Source: Desulfobacterales bacterium
Lineage (GTDB): Bacteria > Desulfobacterota > Desulfobacteria > Desulfobacterales > C00003106
Assembly (NCBI GenBank): GCA_030672555.1
Contig: DAOVGD010000014.1
Location: forward strand, 1 to 6,245
DNA length: 6,245 nucleotides
Reading direction: 5' to 3'
Below are positions 1 through 6,075 of this stretch, one piece after another. The notes beneath the pieces are model-generated. The model was given only the letters and a program-made list of their open reading frames with translations, had not been told where the DNA came from and searched no databases. Position 1 is the first letter of the stretch. The number at the start of each line of letters is the position of its first letter. A program made the position numbers and the translations under genes.

Positions 1-171
1 AAATAAAAATTTAAGCAAAAATGTGGCTATCCTAATGAAAAAATTGAAACTGTGAAGAGTGTAGGTTTGACCCTAGTCTTTCATAATAAACTGAAAAGAA
101 ATAAAAATTTAAGCAAAAAAGTCGCTATCCTAAAGAAGAAATTAAAACTGTGAAGAGTGTAGGTTTGACCC
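1..171. repeat. Imperfect direct repeat, two 73-base copies 98 bases apart
   Basis: Copy 1 spans 1-73 and copy 2 spans 99-171. Both start with aaataaaaatttaagcaaaa, share the block ctatccta and end with ctgtgaagagtgtaggttt followed by gaccc. They differ by a few substitutions in the A-rich middle. The first copy starts at the window edge, so the array may continue to the left. I see no open frame or coding signal. The shared end runs into a gacccc-type motif that is often seen in intergenic repeats, but I cannot name a family. Confidence 0.85.
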
Positions 172-197
172 CTTTGTTTCTTTGACCCCTTTGTTTC
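164..197. repeat. 17-base perfect tandem duplication
   Basis: The unit tttgacccctttgtttc occurs at 164-180 and again, identically, at 181-197. Its first seven bases are also the end of the second long direct repeat, so the duplication grows out of that repeat's end. It looks like slippage or the edge of a repeat array. No function is visible. Confidence 0.9.
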
Positions 198-202
198 TTT
201 TA

Positions 203-332
203 CGCCAGTGAAATATTGACATTTATCTGGTATTGGATTGAAAATGATATATTTGATTTCGAATAGGTAAAAAAAGTAATAAGGAAAAGTAATCAGGGCA
301 TTGGAAGGACAAATGTCAATATTTCACCAGCG
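203..332. repeat. Inverted-repeat element, MITE-like, 22-base ends
   Basis: The left arm (203-224) and right arm (311-332) are reverse complements at 20 of 22 positions; the innermost 17 bases (aaatgtcaatatttcac in the right arm) match perfectly. The 86-base spacer is AT-rich and has no open frame. Small size, inverted ends and no coding capacity fit a miniature inverted-repeat element or a transposon-end remnant. No clear target-site duplication is visible. The element ends about 50 bases before the SEC-C gene. Each arm contains TTGACA pointing inward, but neither has a good -10 box at the right distance. Confidence 0.6.
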
Positions 333-383
333 TTACTTGTTCCCGGTAGATTAATCCTATGATATTTATTTAATGGTGAAAAC

Positions 384-671
384 ATGAAAAAAATTTTTAA
401 TGGTCAAAAGACGGGAAAATTGGGTACTGAAAAGAGGCCCGCTGTTGTTAATGTACAAACCGAAGAAAGATTGAAAGAGGTAGCATCAATATTTGAAGAA
501 AACGACTGGAAATATACTATTGGATTGGAACCAGATAAACCAGAGGATATTACCGATTTAGAAAGATTATTGAATCCAGCAAAACCAAAGATAGCCGAAA
601 AGAAAGTTGGACGCAATGAGCCCTGTCCATGTGGAAGCGGGAAGAAGTATAAAAAATGCTGTGGCAAATAA
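384..671 (+). CDS. Small SEC-C metal-binding motif protein (PBPRA1643-like)
   Basis: This 95-residue protein ends in a SEC-C zinc-binding motif: Cys81-Pro-Cys83, then GSGKKYKK, then Cys92-Cys93. The same motif in SecA's tail binds Zn and mediates protein contacts. The preceding part (about residues 12-70: a KxGT segment, a V-Q-T-EER helix, and an L-E-RLLNP segment) resembles, from memory, the stand-alone SWIM/SEC-C family named after PBPRA1643, whose role is unknown. Members I recall are about 105-115 residues, so this one seems short at the N terminus. The start is the only ATG in frame after the stop at 360-362; a weak GGTG lies 5 bases upstream. A poor promoter (TTGTTC 337-342, TATGAT 358-363, 15-base spacer) is possible. 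Predicted cytoplasmic, with no signal peptide or membrane segment. The real function is unknown. Confidence 0.85.
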   Translation: MKKIFNGQKTGKLGTEKRPAVVNVQTEERLKEVASIFEENDWKYTIGLEPDKPEDITDLERLLNPAKPKIAEKKVGRNEPCPCGSGKKYKKCCGK

Positions 672-682
672 AAAAGACAGGT

Positions 683-743
683 GGGTCGGGTCTTCATTCT
701 TGACAAAGCAAAAACTGAAAAGTGAAGAATGAAGACCTTACCC
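683..743. repeat. Hairpin-forming inverted repeat behind the SEC-C gene
   Basis: A perfect 13-base inverted repeat, ggtcttcattctt (689-701) and its complement (725-737), extends outward to arms of about 19 bases (683-701 and 725-743) with two mismatches and a 23-base loop. It starts 11 bases after the SEC-C stop. A run of six T (752-757) follows, but eight bases beyond the stem, so this is not a classical intrinsic terminator. It may still end the SEC-C transcript, and from the other side the transcript of the 811-1182 gene. The arms look like a dispersed REP-type repeat. Confidence 0.65.
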
Positions 744-810
744 CTCTGCTGTTTTTTGATCAGGTTACCAGCACTGTCTAATGGTGATTTTAATACACGA
801 CTCCGATGAG

Positions 811-1182
811 TCACCGATGAGGGCCGCCTTGCCACCTATTACCGGGGCAGCGCCAACCCTGATCTCCGAACTCATGGCGGCATTTTAACAGGTATTTGTC
901 GCGTTTCTTCGAAAGTTCGGCATAAAGCTCGGCGATTTCATCGGAAAGCTTTTCAATCCTGGCGCGGTCCACGTTTGGCTGCGCCCACAGGGTTTTTACT
1001 TCGATTCGTTTTGTGGCCAGTTTTTTTCTCAGCTCCAAGGTGTCCATTAGGTGCTCGGCCTGTATCTTCTCACACTTTTTCCGCTGCTCAGGTTTCATCG
1101 ACCGCCAGGCGCGGGGGCGCAAGTAGGTGCGACCCCTTCCATGCACAGCCAGGCGATCGCCCATCATGTAGCCGTGGCCCAT
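811..1182 (-). CDS. Spy/CpxP/ZraP-like metal-stress protein, N terminus probably lost
   Basis: The 123-residue frame has the hallmarks of the periplasmic Spy/CpxP/ZraP group, small helical proteins that bind metal or act as envelope chaperones. A Gly/His/Met-rich start (MGHGYMMGD) precedes MKPEQ (residues 29-33, the family's LTPEQ position). A long charged helix follows with LWAQPN (65-70), then R-IEKLSDEIAEL, and a tail with Cys101 and Cys112. Family members normally begin with a signal peptide, and none is seen here. Reading upstream in frame from 1183 gives acidic, then mixed residues with no ATG, GTG or TTG start before the aminotransferase stop at 1297-1299. The other frames show no signal peptide either. 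A good AGGAG at 1213-1217 is about 30 bases from the ATG, too far. This is either a decayed, 5'-truncated gene or a product kept in the cytoplasm. Its GC content looks higher than the flanks. Confidence 0.6.
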   Translation of the reverse strand: MGHGYMMGDRLAVHGRGRTYLRPRAWRSMKPEQRKKCEKIQAEHLMDTLELRKKLATKRIEVKTLWAQPNVDRARIEKLSDEIAELYAELSKKRDKYLLKCRHEFGDQGWRCPGNRWQGGPHR

Positions 1183-1296
1183 GCCGTAGCCGTAGTCGTC
1201 ATCGCGGCCGGACTCCTTTGCCTCATCGCATAAAGCAGGGACGGTATGAATGTAGGCTTTAGGGAAAGAAAGATATTTTACGTTATCCCCAAGGAA

Positions 1297-2478
1297 TTAT
1301 TGGAGTCTTTCTAACGTCCGCTTAAAACCCGGCAGCGCGCGTAGAATTGTTTCATCATCCACACAAAAGGCGATTCTGAAATGCCCCATTCCCCCGAAAC
1401 CGCTTCCCGGCACGGTTAAGATGAGTTCTTCCTGAAGCGCTTGTACAAATGCTACGTCATCAGGTATTGGGGCCTTGGGAAAGAGGTAAAAGGCTCCTGA
1501 TGGCTTTTCAAAAGAATAACCATAATCGGCCAAAGCATCGCATAGAAGGTCCCGCTTTCGTTGGTAGATTTTTGGATCAACACTTATGCCCTGTAATTTT
1601 GTGATAACTCGCTGCATCAACGCGGGGGCATTTACGTAGCCAAGGATGCGATTGGACAATGCCAGGCCGGCCAACAGGTCTTCCCTATGATCAGCATTTG
1701 GGTTTACTGCCAAAAAACCTATCCGTTCGCCCGGGATGGAAAGATCTTTGGAGTATGATGTGGCTATGACGCTGTTGGGGTAATTGGCCAACACAGTCGG
1801 AACCTTGGCGTTGTCAAAGACGATTTTACGATAAGGTTCATCAGAGATGAGATAGAGCGTCTTTTTGAGATCTTTACCCCTTTCCGTGAGGAGGGTGCTG
1901 AGTTTCAACAAGGTTTCTTGGGTATATATCTTGCCGGTGGGATTGTTGGGAGAATTAATCAGTACCGCGCGGGTATCGGGAGTGATGGCTTTTTCAATAG
2001 CCGCTATATCGAGGTCGAAATCTGATCGGGTCGGTACCGTTTTTAGAATTCCCGCGTGGTTTCCCACGTAAAAATTGTATTCCACGAAGTAAGGCGCCGG
2101 GGTGATAACCTCTTCCCCGGGGTTTAGTATGGTCTTTAAGACGACATTCAGCGCGCCGGCGGCACCGCACGTCATAACAACATCTTCTGCGGTTATAAAA
2201 ACACCTTGCTCGTCTGTCAAGAAATCGGCTATTGCCTTGCGTGTTTCAAGATAGCCTGTGTTAGGCATATAGGCATGACTCCCCGGCTTGACTGTTTTTG
2301 CAGTTTCTTTGAGAATCTTTGAAAACTGTTCAGGAGGGTCCAGATTGGGATTGCCAAGGCTGAAATCGAATACATTTTCGGCCCCATGTTCGGCTTTGAG
2401 CCGGGCACCTTCTTCAAACATTTTACGTATCCATGAGGAGCGGGACAAGATTTCTTCGATGTTTTTTGATATAGACAT
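1297..2478 (-). CDS. PLP-dependent class I aminotransferase (AspC-like)
   Basis: A complete 393-residue fold-type I aminotransferase that moves an amino group between an amino acid and a 2-oxo acid via pyridoxal phosphate in the cytoplasm. Visible marks are GNPN (42-45, substrate-side loop), CGAAGALN (104-111, cofactor phosphate loop), NSPNNPTG (175-182, with Asn179 at the cofactor-ring position), SDEPY (212-216, with Asp213 and Tyr216), SYSKDLSIPGERIG (241-254, Lys244 as Schiff-base lysine) and FRIAF (367-371, Arg368 binding the substrate carboxylate). No key residue is missing. The long SYSKDLSIPGERIG and NRILGYVNAPALMQR stretches resemble an AspC-like group common in clostridia and Desulfobacterota, often labelled aspartate aminotransferase; the true substrate cannot be read from sequence. 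The start is supported by GAGG (2486-2489) seven bases upstream. The neighbour on the same strand, downstream, is the Spy-like frame 114 bases later. Confidence 0.93.
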   Translation of the reverse strand: MSISKNIEEILSRSSWIRKMFEEGARLKAEHGAENVFDFSLGNPNLDPPEQFSKILKETAKTVKPGSHAYMPNTGYLETRKAIADFLTDEQGVFITAEDVVMTCGAAGALNVVLKTILNPGEEVITPAPYFVEYNFYVGNHAGILKTVPTRSDFDLDIAAIEKAITPDTRAVLINSPNNPTGKIYTQETLLKLSTLLTERGKDLKKTLYLISDEPYRKIVFDNAKVPTVLANYPNSVIATSYSKDLSIPGERIGFLAVNPNADHREDLLAGLALSNRILGYVNAPALMQRVITKLQGISVDPKIYQRKRDLLCDALADYGYSFEKPSGAFYLFPKAPIPDDVAFVQALQEELILTVPGSGFGGMGHFRIAFCVDDETILRALPGFKRTLERLQ

Positions 2479-2535
2479 GTGATAGCCTCGTATTGATCTA
2501 TTTTAGAAGAGTCCTAAGTTCGAAACAAAAGGGGA

Positions 2536-2731
2536 TAAATCCGAATATCGAATATCGAAATTCGAAACAAATCCGAAATCTAAATATCAAATTTTCAAAA
2601 TGTTATTGAATGTTACGCAGCGCCCTGCTTTTCGTGAATTAAGCATACGAATTTCTCAATAATATTGTTTCGGATTTTGTGTTTTGGTAATTTGAATTTG
2701 TTTCGAATTTCGGACTTCGGATTTCGAAATT
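2536..2731. repeat. Inverted repeat built from tandem 7-base units
   Basis: On the left, consecutive heptamers start at 2542, 2549, 2556 and 2563 (cgaatat, cgaatat, cgaaatt, cgaaaca). On the right the inverted version starts at 2702, 2709, 2716 and 2723 (ttcgaat, ttcggac, ttcggat, ttcgaaa). A 17-base stretch, 2556-2572, is perfectly complementary to 2696-2712. Further inside, ttattga (2603-2609) pairs with tcaataa (2656-2662). The element lies between the divergent aminotransferase and fabH genes and has no open frame. Function unknown; it could form a long cruciform or hairpin. Confidence 0.75.
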
Positions 2732-2852
2732 ATTAGGGGTGTGTGTACCAAAAGGAATCGATGTCAGCAAGGAGATTTTTTAAAAAAATAGTGACAGATT
2801 TCTCATGTTATGATATCAAACTAATTTCACTTGAAACTAAGAAATTCCCATT

Positions 2853-2921
2853 TTGGACACAGATGAACGGAGATTATCAAGAATCCCGATCTGTGTGTAT
2901 TTGTGCAAATCTGTGTCCCAA
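2853..2921. repeat. Inverted repeat built from tandem 10-base units
   Basis: The right half is three 10-base units starting at 2889, 2899 and 2909 (atctgtgtgt, atttgtgcaa, atctgtgtcc). The left half has units at 2855 (ggacacagat), 2865 (gaacggagat) and, more degenerate, 2875. The outer units are perfect reverse complements (2855-2864 and 2909-2918). The element ends about 30 bases before the fabH ATG, so it lies in the likely fabH leader. I recall similar ATCTGTGT strings from intergenic DNA of many environmental bacteria but know no named family. Confidence 0.75.
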
Positions 2922-2950
2922 TTCAATTAAAAGCGAGGAAACATTGCACT

Positions 2951-3952
2951 ATGTTAAGAGCTCGTATTATAGGCACAGGATCCACGACTCCCAAGAGAAT
3001 TCTAACTAATGTGGATCTTGAAAAGATTGTCGACACTTCGGATGAATGGATTACAAGAAGGACCGGGATCAAAGAGCGACGGATCGCCCAGAAGGGTGCG
3101 GAAGAGAATGCCTTTGATTTGGCGGCCGATGCATCTCTGAAAGCCCTTGATATGGCCAAAGTGTCGCCAGGTGAGCTGGATCTCATTATTGTCGGTACAA
3201 TTACTCCTGATCGACAGTTCCCCGCCGTTGCCTGTCTGGTACAGAATAAGATCAATGCTGATAATGCCAATGCATTCGATGTCTCGGCGGGATGTTCCGG
3301 CTTTCTTTATGCTCTTTCGATTGCAGAAAATGCCATTGCGGTCGGAAGTTGTAAAAAAGCCTTGGTGATTGGCGCTGAACGACTTTCTTCCATTGCTAAT
3401 TGGCAAGACAGAAGCACATGTGTTCTACTGGGAGACGGAGCTGGTGTGGCGGTGCTGTCTCAGGCCGATGATGATAATGGCATTTTATCTACTCATCTTG
3501 GTTCTGATGGTAGATGCTGGGAACTCCTCTATTCGGAAGAAGGTAATCCTGATCCTCCGAAAATTTTAGACGCCTTTGAGGGGAAGCCGTATTACCTGGC
3601 TATGGAAGGTAATAAGTTATTTAAAAAAGCGGTAAAACATCTTGCTGATGTTGCTACGAAAGCATTGGAACACAACAACCTTTCTGCTTCTGATATAAAA
3701 CTTGTAGTACCCCATCAGGCGAATATTCGGATTATCCAAGCCTTAGCCGAGAAGATTTCCATTCCGATGGAAAAGGTCTATACCAATATCCATAAATATG
3801 GCAACACATCTTCTGCCTCTATCCCGATCGCATTGGACGAGGCCAATCGAGAAGGATTGTTAAAACCGGGTGATATTGTCCTATTGGTTACCTTTGGGGC
3901 AGGTCTCACATGGGGGGCGTCAGTAGTGCGTTGGTCCTTAGATATTGGTTAA
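2951..3952 (+). CDS. fabH: 3-oxoacyl-ACP synthase III (KAS III)
   Basis: A 333-residue thiolase-fold enzyme that starts type II fatty-acid synthesis by condensing acetyl-CoA (or a branched primer) with malonyl-ACP in the cytoplasm. The full catalytic triad is visible: Cys115 in SAGCSGF, His255 in PHQANIR and Asn285 in YGNTSSAS. SDEWITRRTGI (30-40), GDGAGVAVL (161-169) and the C-terminal FGAGLTWGASVVRW (315-328) are also typical. Length matches the usual 315-335. The frame is open further upstream to a GTG at 2903, but those 16 residues come from the repeat element and are unlike FabH. The ATG at 2951 gives the standard start (LRARIIGTG), with AGGAA at 2936-2940, a rather long spacing. It is not next to plsX, fabD or fabG as in many genomes, so it may be a second copy or have a special primer choice. 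No convincing promoter is seen upstream. Confidence 0.95.
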   Translation: MLRARIIGTGSTTPKRILTNVDLEKIVDTSDEWITRRTGIKERRIAQKGAEENAFDLAADASLKALDMAKVSPGELDLIIVGTITPDRQFPAVACLVQNKINADNANAFDVSAGCSGFLYALSIAENAIAVGSCKKALVIGAERLSSIANWQDRSTCVLLGDGAGVAVLSQADDDNGILSTHLGSDGRCWELLYSEEGNPDPPKILDAFEGKPYYLAMEGNKLFKKAVKHLADVATKALEHNNLSASDIKLVVPHQANIRIIQALAEKISIPMEKVYTNIHKYGNTSSASIPIALDEANREGLLKPGDIVLLVTFGAGLTWGASVVRWSLDIG

Positions 3953-4015
3953 ATGGTCAAGTCGTCGAGTCGTCAATCTTACATCTTCTCTACTCGACAA
4001 CTCAACTACTTGACC
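3952..4015. repeat. Inverted repeat of tandem 8-base units between convergent genes
   Basis: Arms 3955-3974 and 3996-4015 are complementary at 17 of 20 positions, with a 21-base loop. Each arm is made of 8-base units: agtcgtcg (3960) and agtcgtca (3968) on the left; actcgaca (3992), actcaact (4000) and acttgacc (4008) on the right. It fills the gap between the stops of fabH and the NifU-domain gene. Its position suits a two-way transcription barrier, but no T-run follows either arm, so a terminator role is only inferred. Confidence 0.75.
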
Positions 4016-4025
4016 AATTTATTCC

Positions 4026-4247
4026 TTAATCGACTCCCTCGACCCGTTCTACTTCTGGGACTTCCTTCATGAGGAATTTTTCTATACCATTTTTCAATGT
4101 TTGTTGCGACATTGGACATCCCTTGCAGGCGCCTTGCAGGCGGACCTTTACAACATTTCCCTCTATCTCGACAAGCTCCACATCACCGCCATCTGCCTGA
4201 AGCGCGGGACGAATCTTGTCTAATGCTGCTTGAACCAATTCTTTCAT
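4026..4247 (-). CDS. NifU C-terminal-domain iron-sulfur scaffold protein
   Basis: A 73-residue protein that is only the NifU C-terminal (Nfu) domain, which holds or delivers a [4Fe-4S] cluster bridged between two monomers. The start VQAALDKIRPALQADGGDVELV is typical, as is the cluster-binding CxxC (Cys41-Lys-Gly-Cys44) in GACKGCPMSQQTLKNGIE. Stand-alone Nfu domains of about 70-80 residues are common in anaerobes, so it looks complete rather than cut from a larger NifU. A strong ribosome site (AGGAG, 4256-4260) sits eight bases before the ATG. No nifS/iscS, iscU or nitrogenase gene is in the window, so general Fe-S maturation is the likely role rather than nitrogen fixation. A repeat element starts about 30 bases upstream of the start codon, and I see no good promoter between it and the gene. 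Confidence 0.93.
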   Translation of the reverse strand: MKELVQAALDKIRPALQADGGDVELVEIEGNVVKVRLQGACKGCPMSQQTLKNGIEKFLMKEVPEVERVEGVD

Positions 4248-4278
4248 GTTTTTATCTCCTTTTATCTACAAACAATGT

Positions 4279-4529
4279 AACTGCTCAGGTTCAAAGTTCA
4301 GGGGTTCACGGTTCAAGGTTTAACTGACCCGCCCGCCTCGCCTGAGCGAGAGCGATGGCGGGCAGGTGAAAGAGAGGCTATACGAATGCGGAATTCATCC
4401 GGTTCTTGCGAAACACCAAGCGGTCTCGCAACGGAGTTCAGGGGAAACTCTACTCTGCCTTGTAAATGTGAAGAAAGCAAGGCGAGCTACCTAGAACCGT
4501 GAACCCTGAACCTAACAACCTGAGTAGTT
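4279..4529. repeat. 251-base element with 40-base inverted ends and inner hairpins
   Basis: The ends 4279-4318 and 4490-4529 are reverse complements apart from one substitution, a short mismatched patch and small length shifts. They are built from heptamer-like units: ttca recurs at 7, 8 and 7 bases on the left, and gaacc at 4494, 4501 and 4508 on the right. The interior has hairpins listed separately at 4328-4366, plus ttgcga/tcgcaa in 4413-4437 and gccttg (4457-4462) with caaggc (4478-4483). There is no open frame of interest. The element occupies most of the 367-base gap between the kinase stop and the NifU-domain start; the remaining AT-rich 4530-4614 shows nothing I can name. It could be a non-autonomous mobile element or a structured RNA. 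Confidence 0.7.
4328..4366. repeat. GC-rich REP-like nested hairpin
   Basis: The outer arms cccgcccgcctcgc (4328-4341) and gcgatggcgggcagg (4352-4366) pair with minor mismatches. Inside, ctcgc (4337-4341) can pair instead with gcgag (4346-4350) around a 4-base loop. It is much more GC-rich than the surrounding DNA and lies inside the 4279-4529 element, which suggests one repeat nested in another. It resembles dispersed palindromic repeats; copy number elsewhere is unknown. Confidence 0.65.
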
Positions 4530-4614
4530 ATCAAATAATTTATAGAACCTTAATATAATCTTGTGTTGTTTGGCAATATAAAAAAATAAGAAAAGGGCTT
4601 GAGTCTATCAAAAC

Positions 4615-6075
4615 CTATGTTTGTGGGGATCTTGTCTTAGGGAGTACTATGGTAAAGGTAGTGCCTTTGCCAGGCGTGCTTTCTATATCAATGGATCCCT
4701 TGTGCGTTTCCAAAATTCGCAAAACAATGGTAAGCCCTACTCCGGCGCCCCGGTTTCGTGTCGTGTAAAAAGGATCGTAGACGAGTGGAAGGTCATCTTT
4801 CGGTATACCCCTGCCTGTGTCTGATATCTTGATTATAGCAGAATCCTCTCTCTCCCTGCCCTTAATTTTCAGGCTTCCTTCGCTTTCCATTGCCTCGCAA
4901 CCGTTTAGCATTATCTGAAAAAAGAGCTCTCTGAGAAATGCCTTGTCTCCTACAAGGGTGATATCTTTGGGCTTAATATCGAGGGAGACAGCTATGTTTT
5001 TGAATTCGTTTGTCTTGAATGTTTTTTCTATGGCAGAGTTTATAACGGGGAGTAATTCTATTTGATTAAATTCCGCCAGATCCTTATGGGTGTAATAGGC
5101 ATAATTTTCAATCTCCCGCACCATATCATCTAATCGTTCCACGCTTCCTATGATAGGTTCCAGATAGGGCCTGTTTTTGTCGTCCGGAACCATTCTCTTT
5201 TTGAGCAGATTGGCATATCCCCCGAGGGTGATCAAGGCATTGCGGACCTGATGTGCTACCCCATCTGCCAAATGGCCCAGGGACGCCATTCGTTCACTTT
5301 TAATGAGGCGATTTTCCATCTCTTTTATACGCGTCAGGTCGGTAACTACGGCGACTATTGCTTCAATCGGATCATTTTTTATAAAAGATGCGGAAAGAAG
5401 ACCATAAAGTATGTTTTCATCCTTTCGGACAAATTTGAACTCTTCTTTGAACTTTCCAGTGGAAAACAACGCCTCTTTAATTTTTTGGGGTGCAAGATTG
5501 ATCTTTTCCTTTTCAAAGATGTCCCATATAGTCAGACCTATGACATCTTCTTTTTTGTACAGCCAAAATTGTTCAGCCGCTTTATTGATATACTTGATTT
5601 TGCCTTCAGCATCCGTAGCAATAATCGCTTCATTTACATGTTCCATATTGTGGGCCAGATAACAATTGTATGTTTCCAATTCCTCTTTGCGGCGAACATG
5701 CTCTAACCTTTCCCGGTGTCGTTCTATGTGCATTTTGACCAGGCTGACAAGGGTATCCATATTGAGCGGTTTTGCTACATAGTCTTCTGCGCCGGCCTTC
5801 ATCGCCTCTACCGCGATCTTTTCCGACCCGGCTCCTGTCATCATAATCACTAAGGCATTTGGATCCTCGCACTTAAGTAATTTTAACCCTTCCAGGCCGG
5901 TCATCCTGGGCATAAAATAGTCCATCAGAACAACGTCTGGCTTTTCCTTCTTATATTGTTCAATCCCCTCCAATGCGTCGAATGCTTGGACTGCCTGAAA
6001 ATCCATTTCGCTGAAGTAAGCAGTAACTGCGCCGCTTAAGGTCTCATCATCGTCTATGATCAGAATTTTATACAT
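4615..6075 (-). CDS. Cytoplasmic receiver-PAS-histidine kinase
   Basis: A 486-residue two-component protein with no membrane segment. The receiver domain (about 1-116) has the acidic pocket Asp8-Asp10, phospho-acceptor Asp52, Thr80 and Lys102. A charged helical linker (117-145) leads to a PAS sensor domain (about 145-250). The dimerisation/phosphotransfer helix has His275 in GVAHQVRNAL, and the ATPase domain has N-box Asn391, DTGRGIP (419-425), DPFYTT (434-439) and GAGVGL (443-448). All catalytic boxes are present, but the residue after His275 is Gln where Glu or Asp is usual. The receiver at the N terminus suggests an input from another kinase, and output through an unlinked response regulator, since none is encoded here. 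AGGA (5'-AGGAC-3' on -, around 6085-6088) lies about nine bases before the ATG. The gene is transcribed from its own strong-looking promoter through a leader of about 130 nt. The signal sensed is unknown. Confidence 0.93.
   Translation of the reverse strand: MYKILIIDDDETLSGAVTAYFSEMDFQAVQAFDALEGIEQYKKEKPDVVLMDYFMPRMTGLEGLKLLKCEDPNALVIMMTGAGSEKIAVEAMKAGAEDYVAKPLNMDTLVSLVKMHIERHRERLEHVRRKEELETYNCYLAHNMEHVNEAIIATDAEGKIKYINKAAEQFWLYKKEDVIGLTIWDIFEKEKINLAPQKIKEALFSTGKFKEEFKFVRKDENILYGLLSASFIKNDPIEAIVAVVTDLTRIKEMENRLIKSERMASLGHLADGVAHQVRNALITLGGYANLLKKRMVPDDKNRPYLEPIIGSVERLDDMVREIENYAYYTHKDLAEFNQIELLPVINSAIEKTFKTNEFKNIAVSLDIKPKDITLVGDKAFLRELFFQIMLNGCEAMESEGSLKIKGREREDSAIIKISDTGRGIPKDDLPLVYDPFYTTRNRGAGVGLTIVLRILETHKGSIDIESTPGKGTTFTIVLPKTRSPQT

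Noticed and set aside
1..200. CRISPR array
   Set aside because: There are only two long, diverged copies and one tandem duplication, with no uniform short repeats and unique spacers, and no cas gene nearby.
738..760. Intrinsic terminator from the 683-743 hairpin plus the T-run at 752-757
   Set aside because: The T-run starts eight bases after the stem and the stem is not GC-rich at its base, so it is kept only as a repeat with a possible terminator role.
404..835. 143-residue frame on - across the SEC-C gene
   Set aside because: It is antisense to a recognisable SEC-C protein, has no family features, and its N-terminal part comes from the hairpin repeat.
975..1262. Frames on + including a hydrophobic 60-residue one at 1051-1233
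   Set aside because: They are mirror frames of the Spy-like protein; the hydrophobic Val/Ala run reflects the complement of Gly/Tyr/His-rich codons.
2500..2528. Promoter for the aminotransferase (TAAAAT 2505-2500, TTGTTT 2528-2523 on -)
   Set aside because: The -35 box matches only half of the consensus in AT-rich repeat DNA, which is too weak to list.
2611..2625. Resemblance of gttacgcagcg to integron/aadA upstream sequence
   Set aside because: The match is about a dozen bases inside a hairpin loop, with no attC features, integrase or cassette gene.
2903..2950. GTG at 2903 as the fabH start
   Set aside because: The 16 extra residues come from the repeat element and are unlike FabH N termini; ATG 2951 has an upstream AGGAA and gives the standard beginning.
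2743..3009. 88-residue frame on + before and into fabH
   Set aside because: It overlaps fabH out of frame, contains the 10-base-unit repeat and matches no family I know.
5251..5706. 151-residue frame on + opposite the kinase
   Set aside because: It is a shadow of a kinase whose full domain series is clear on the other strand.
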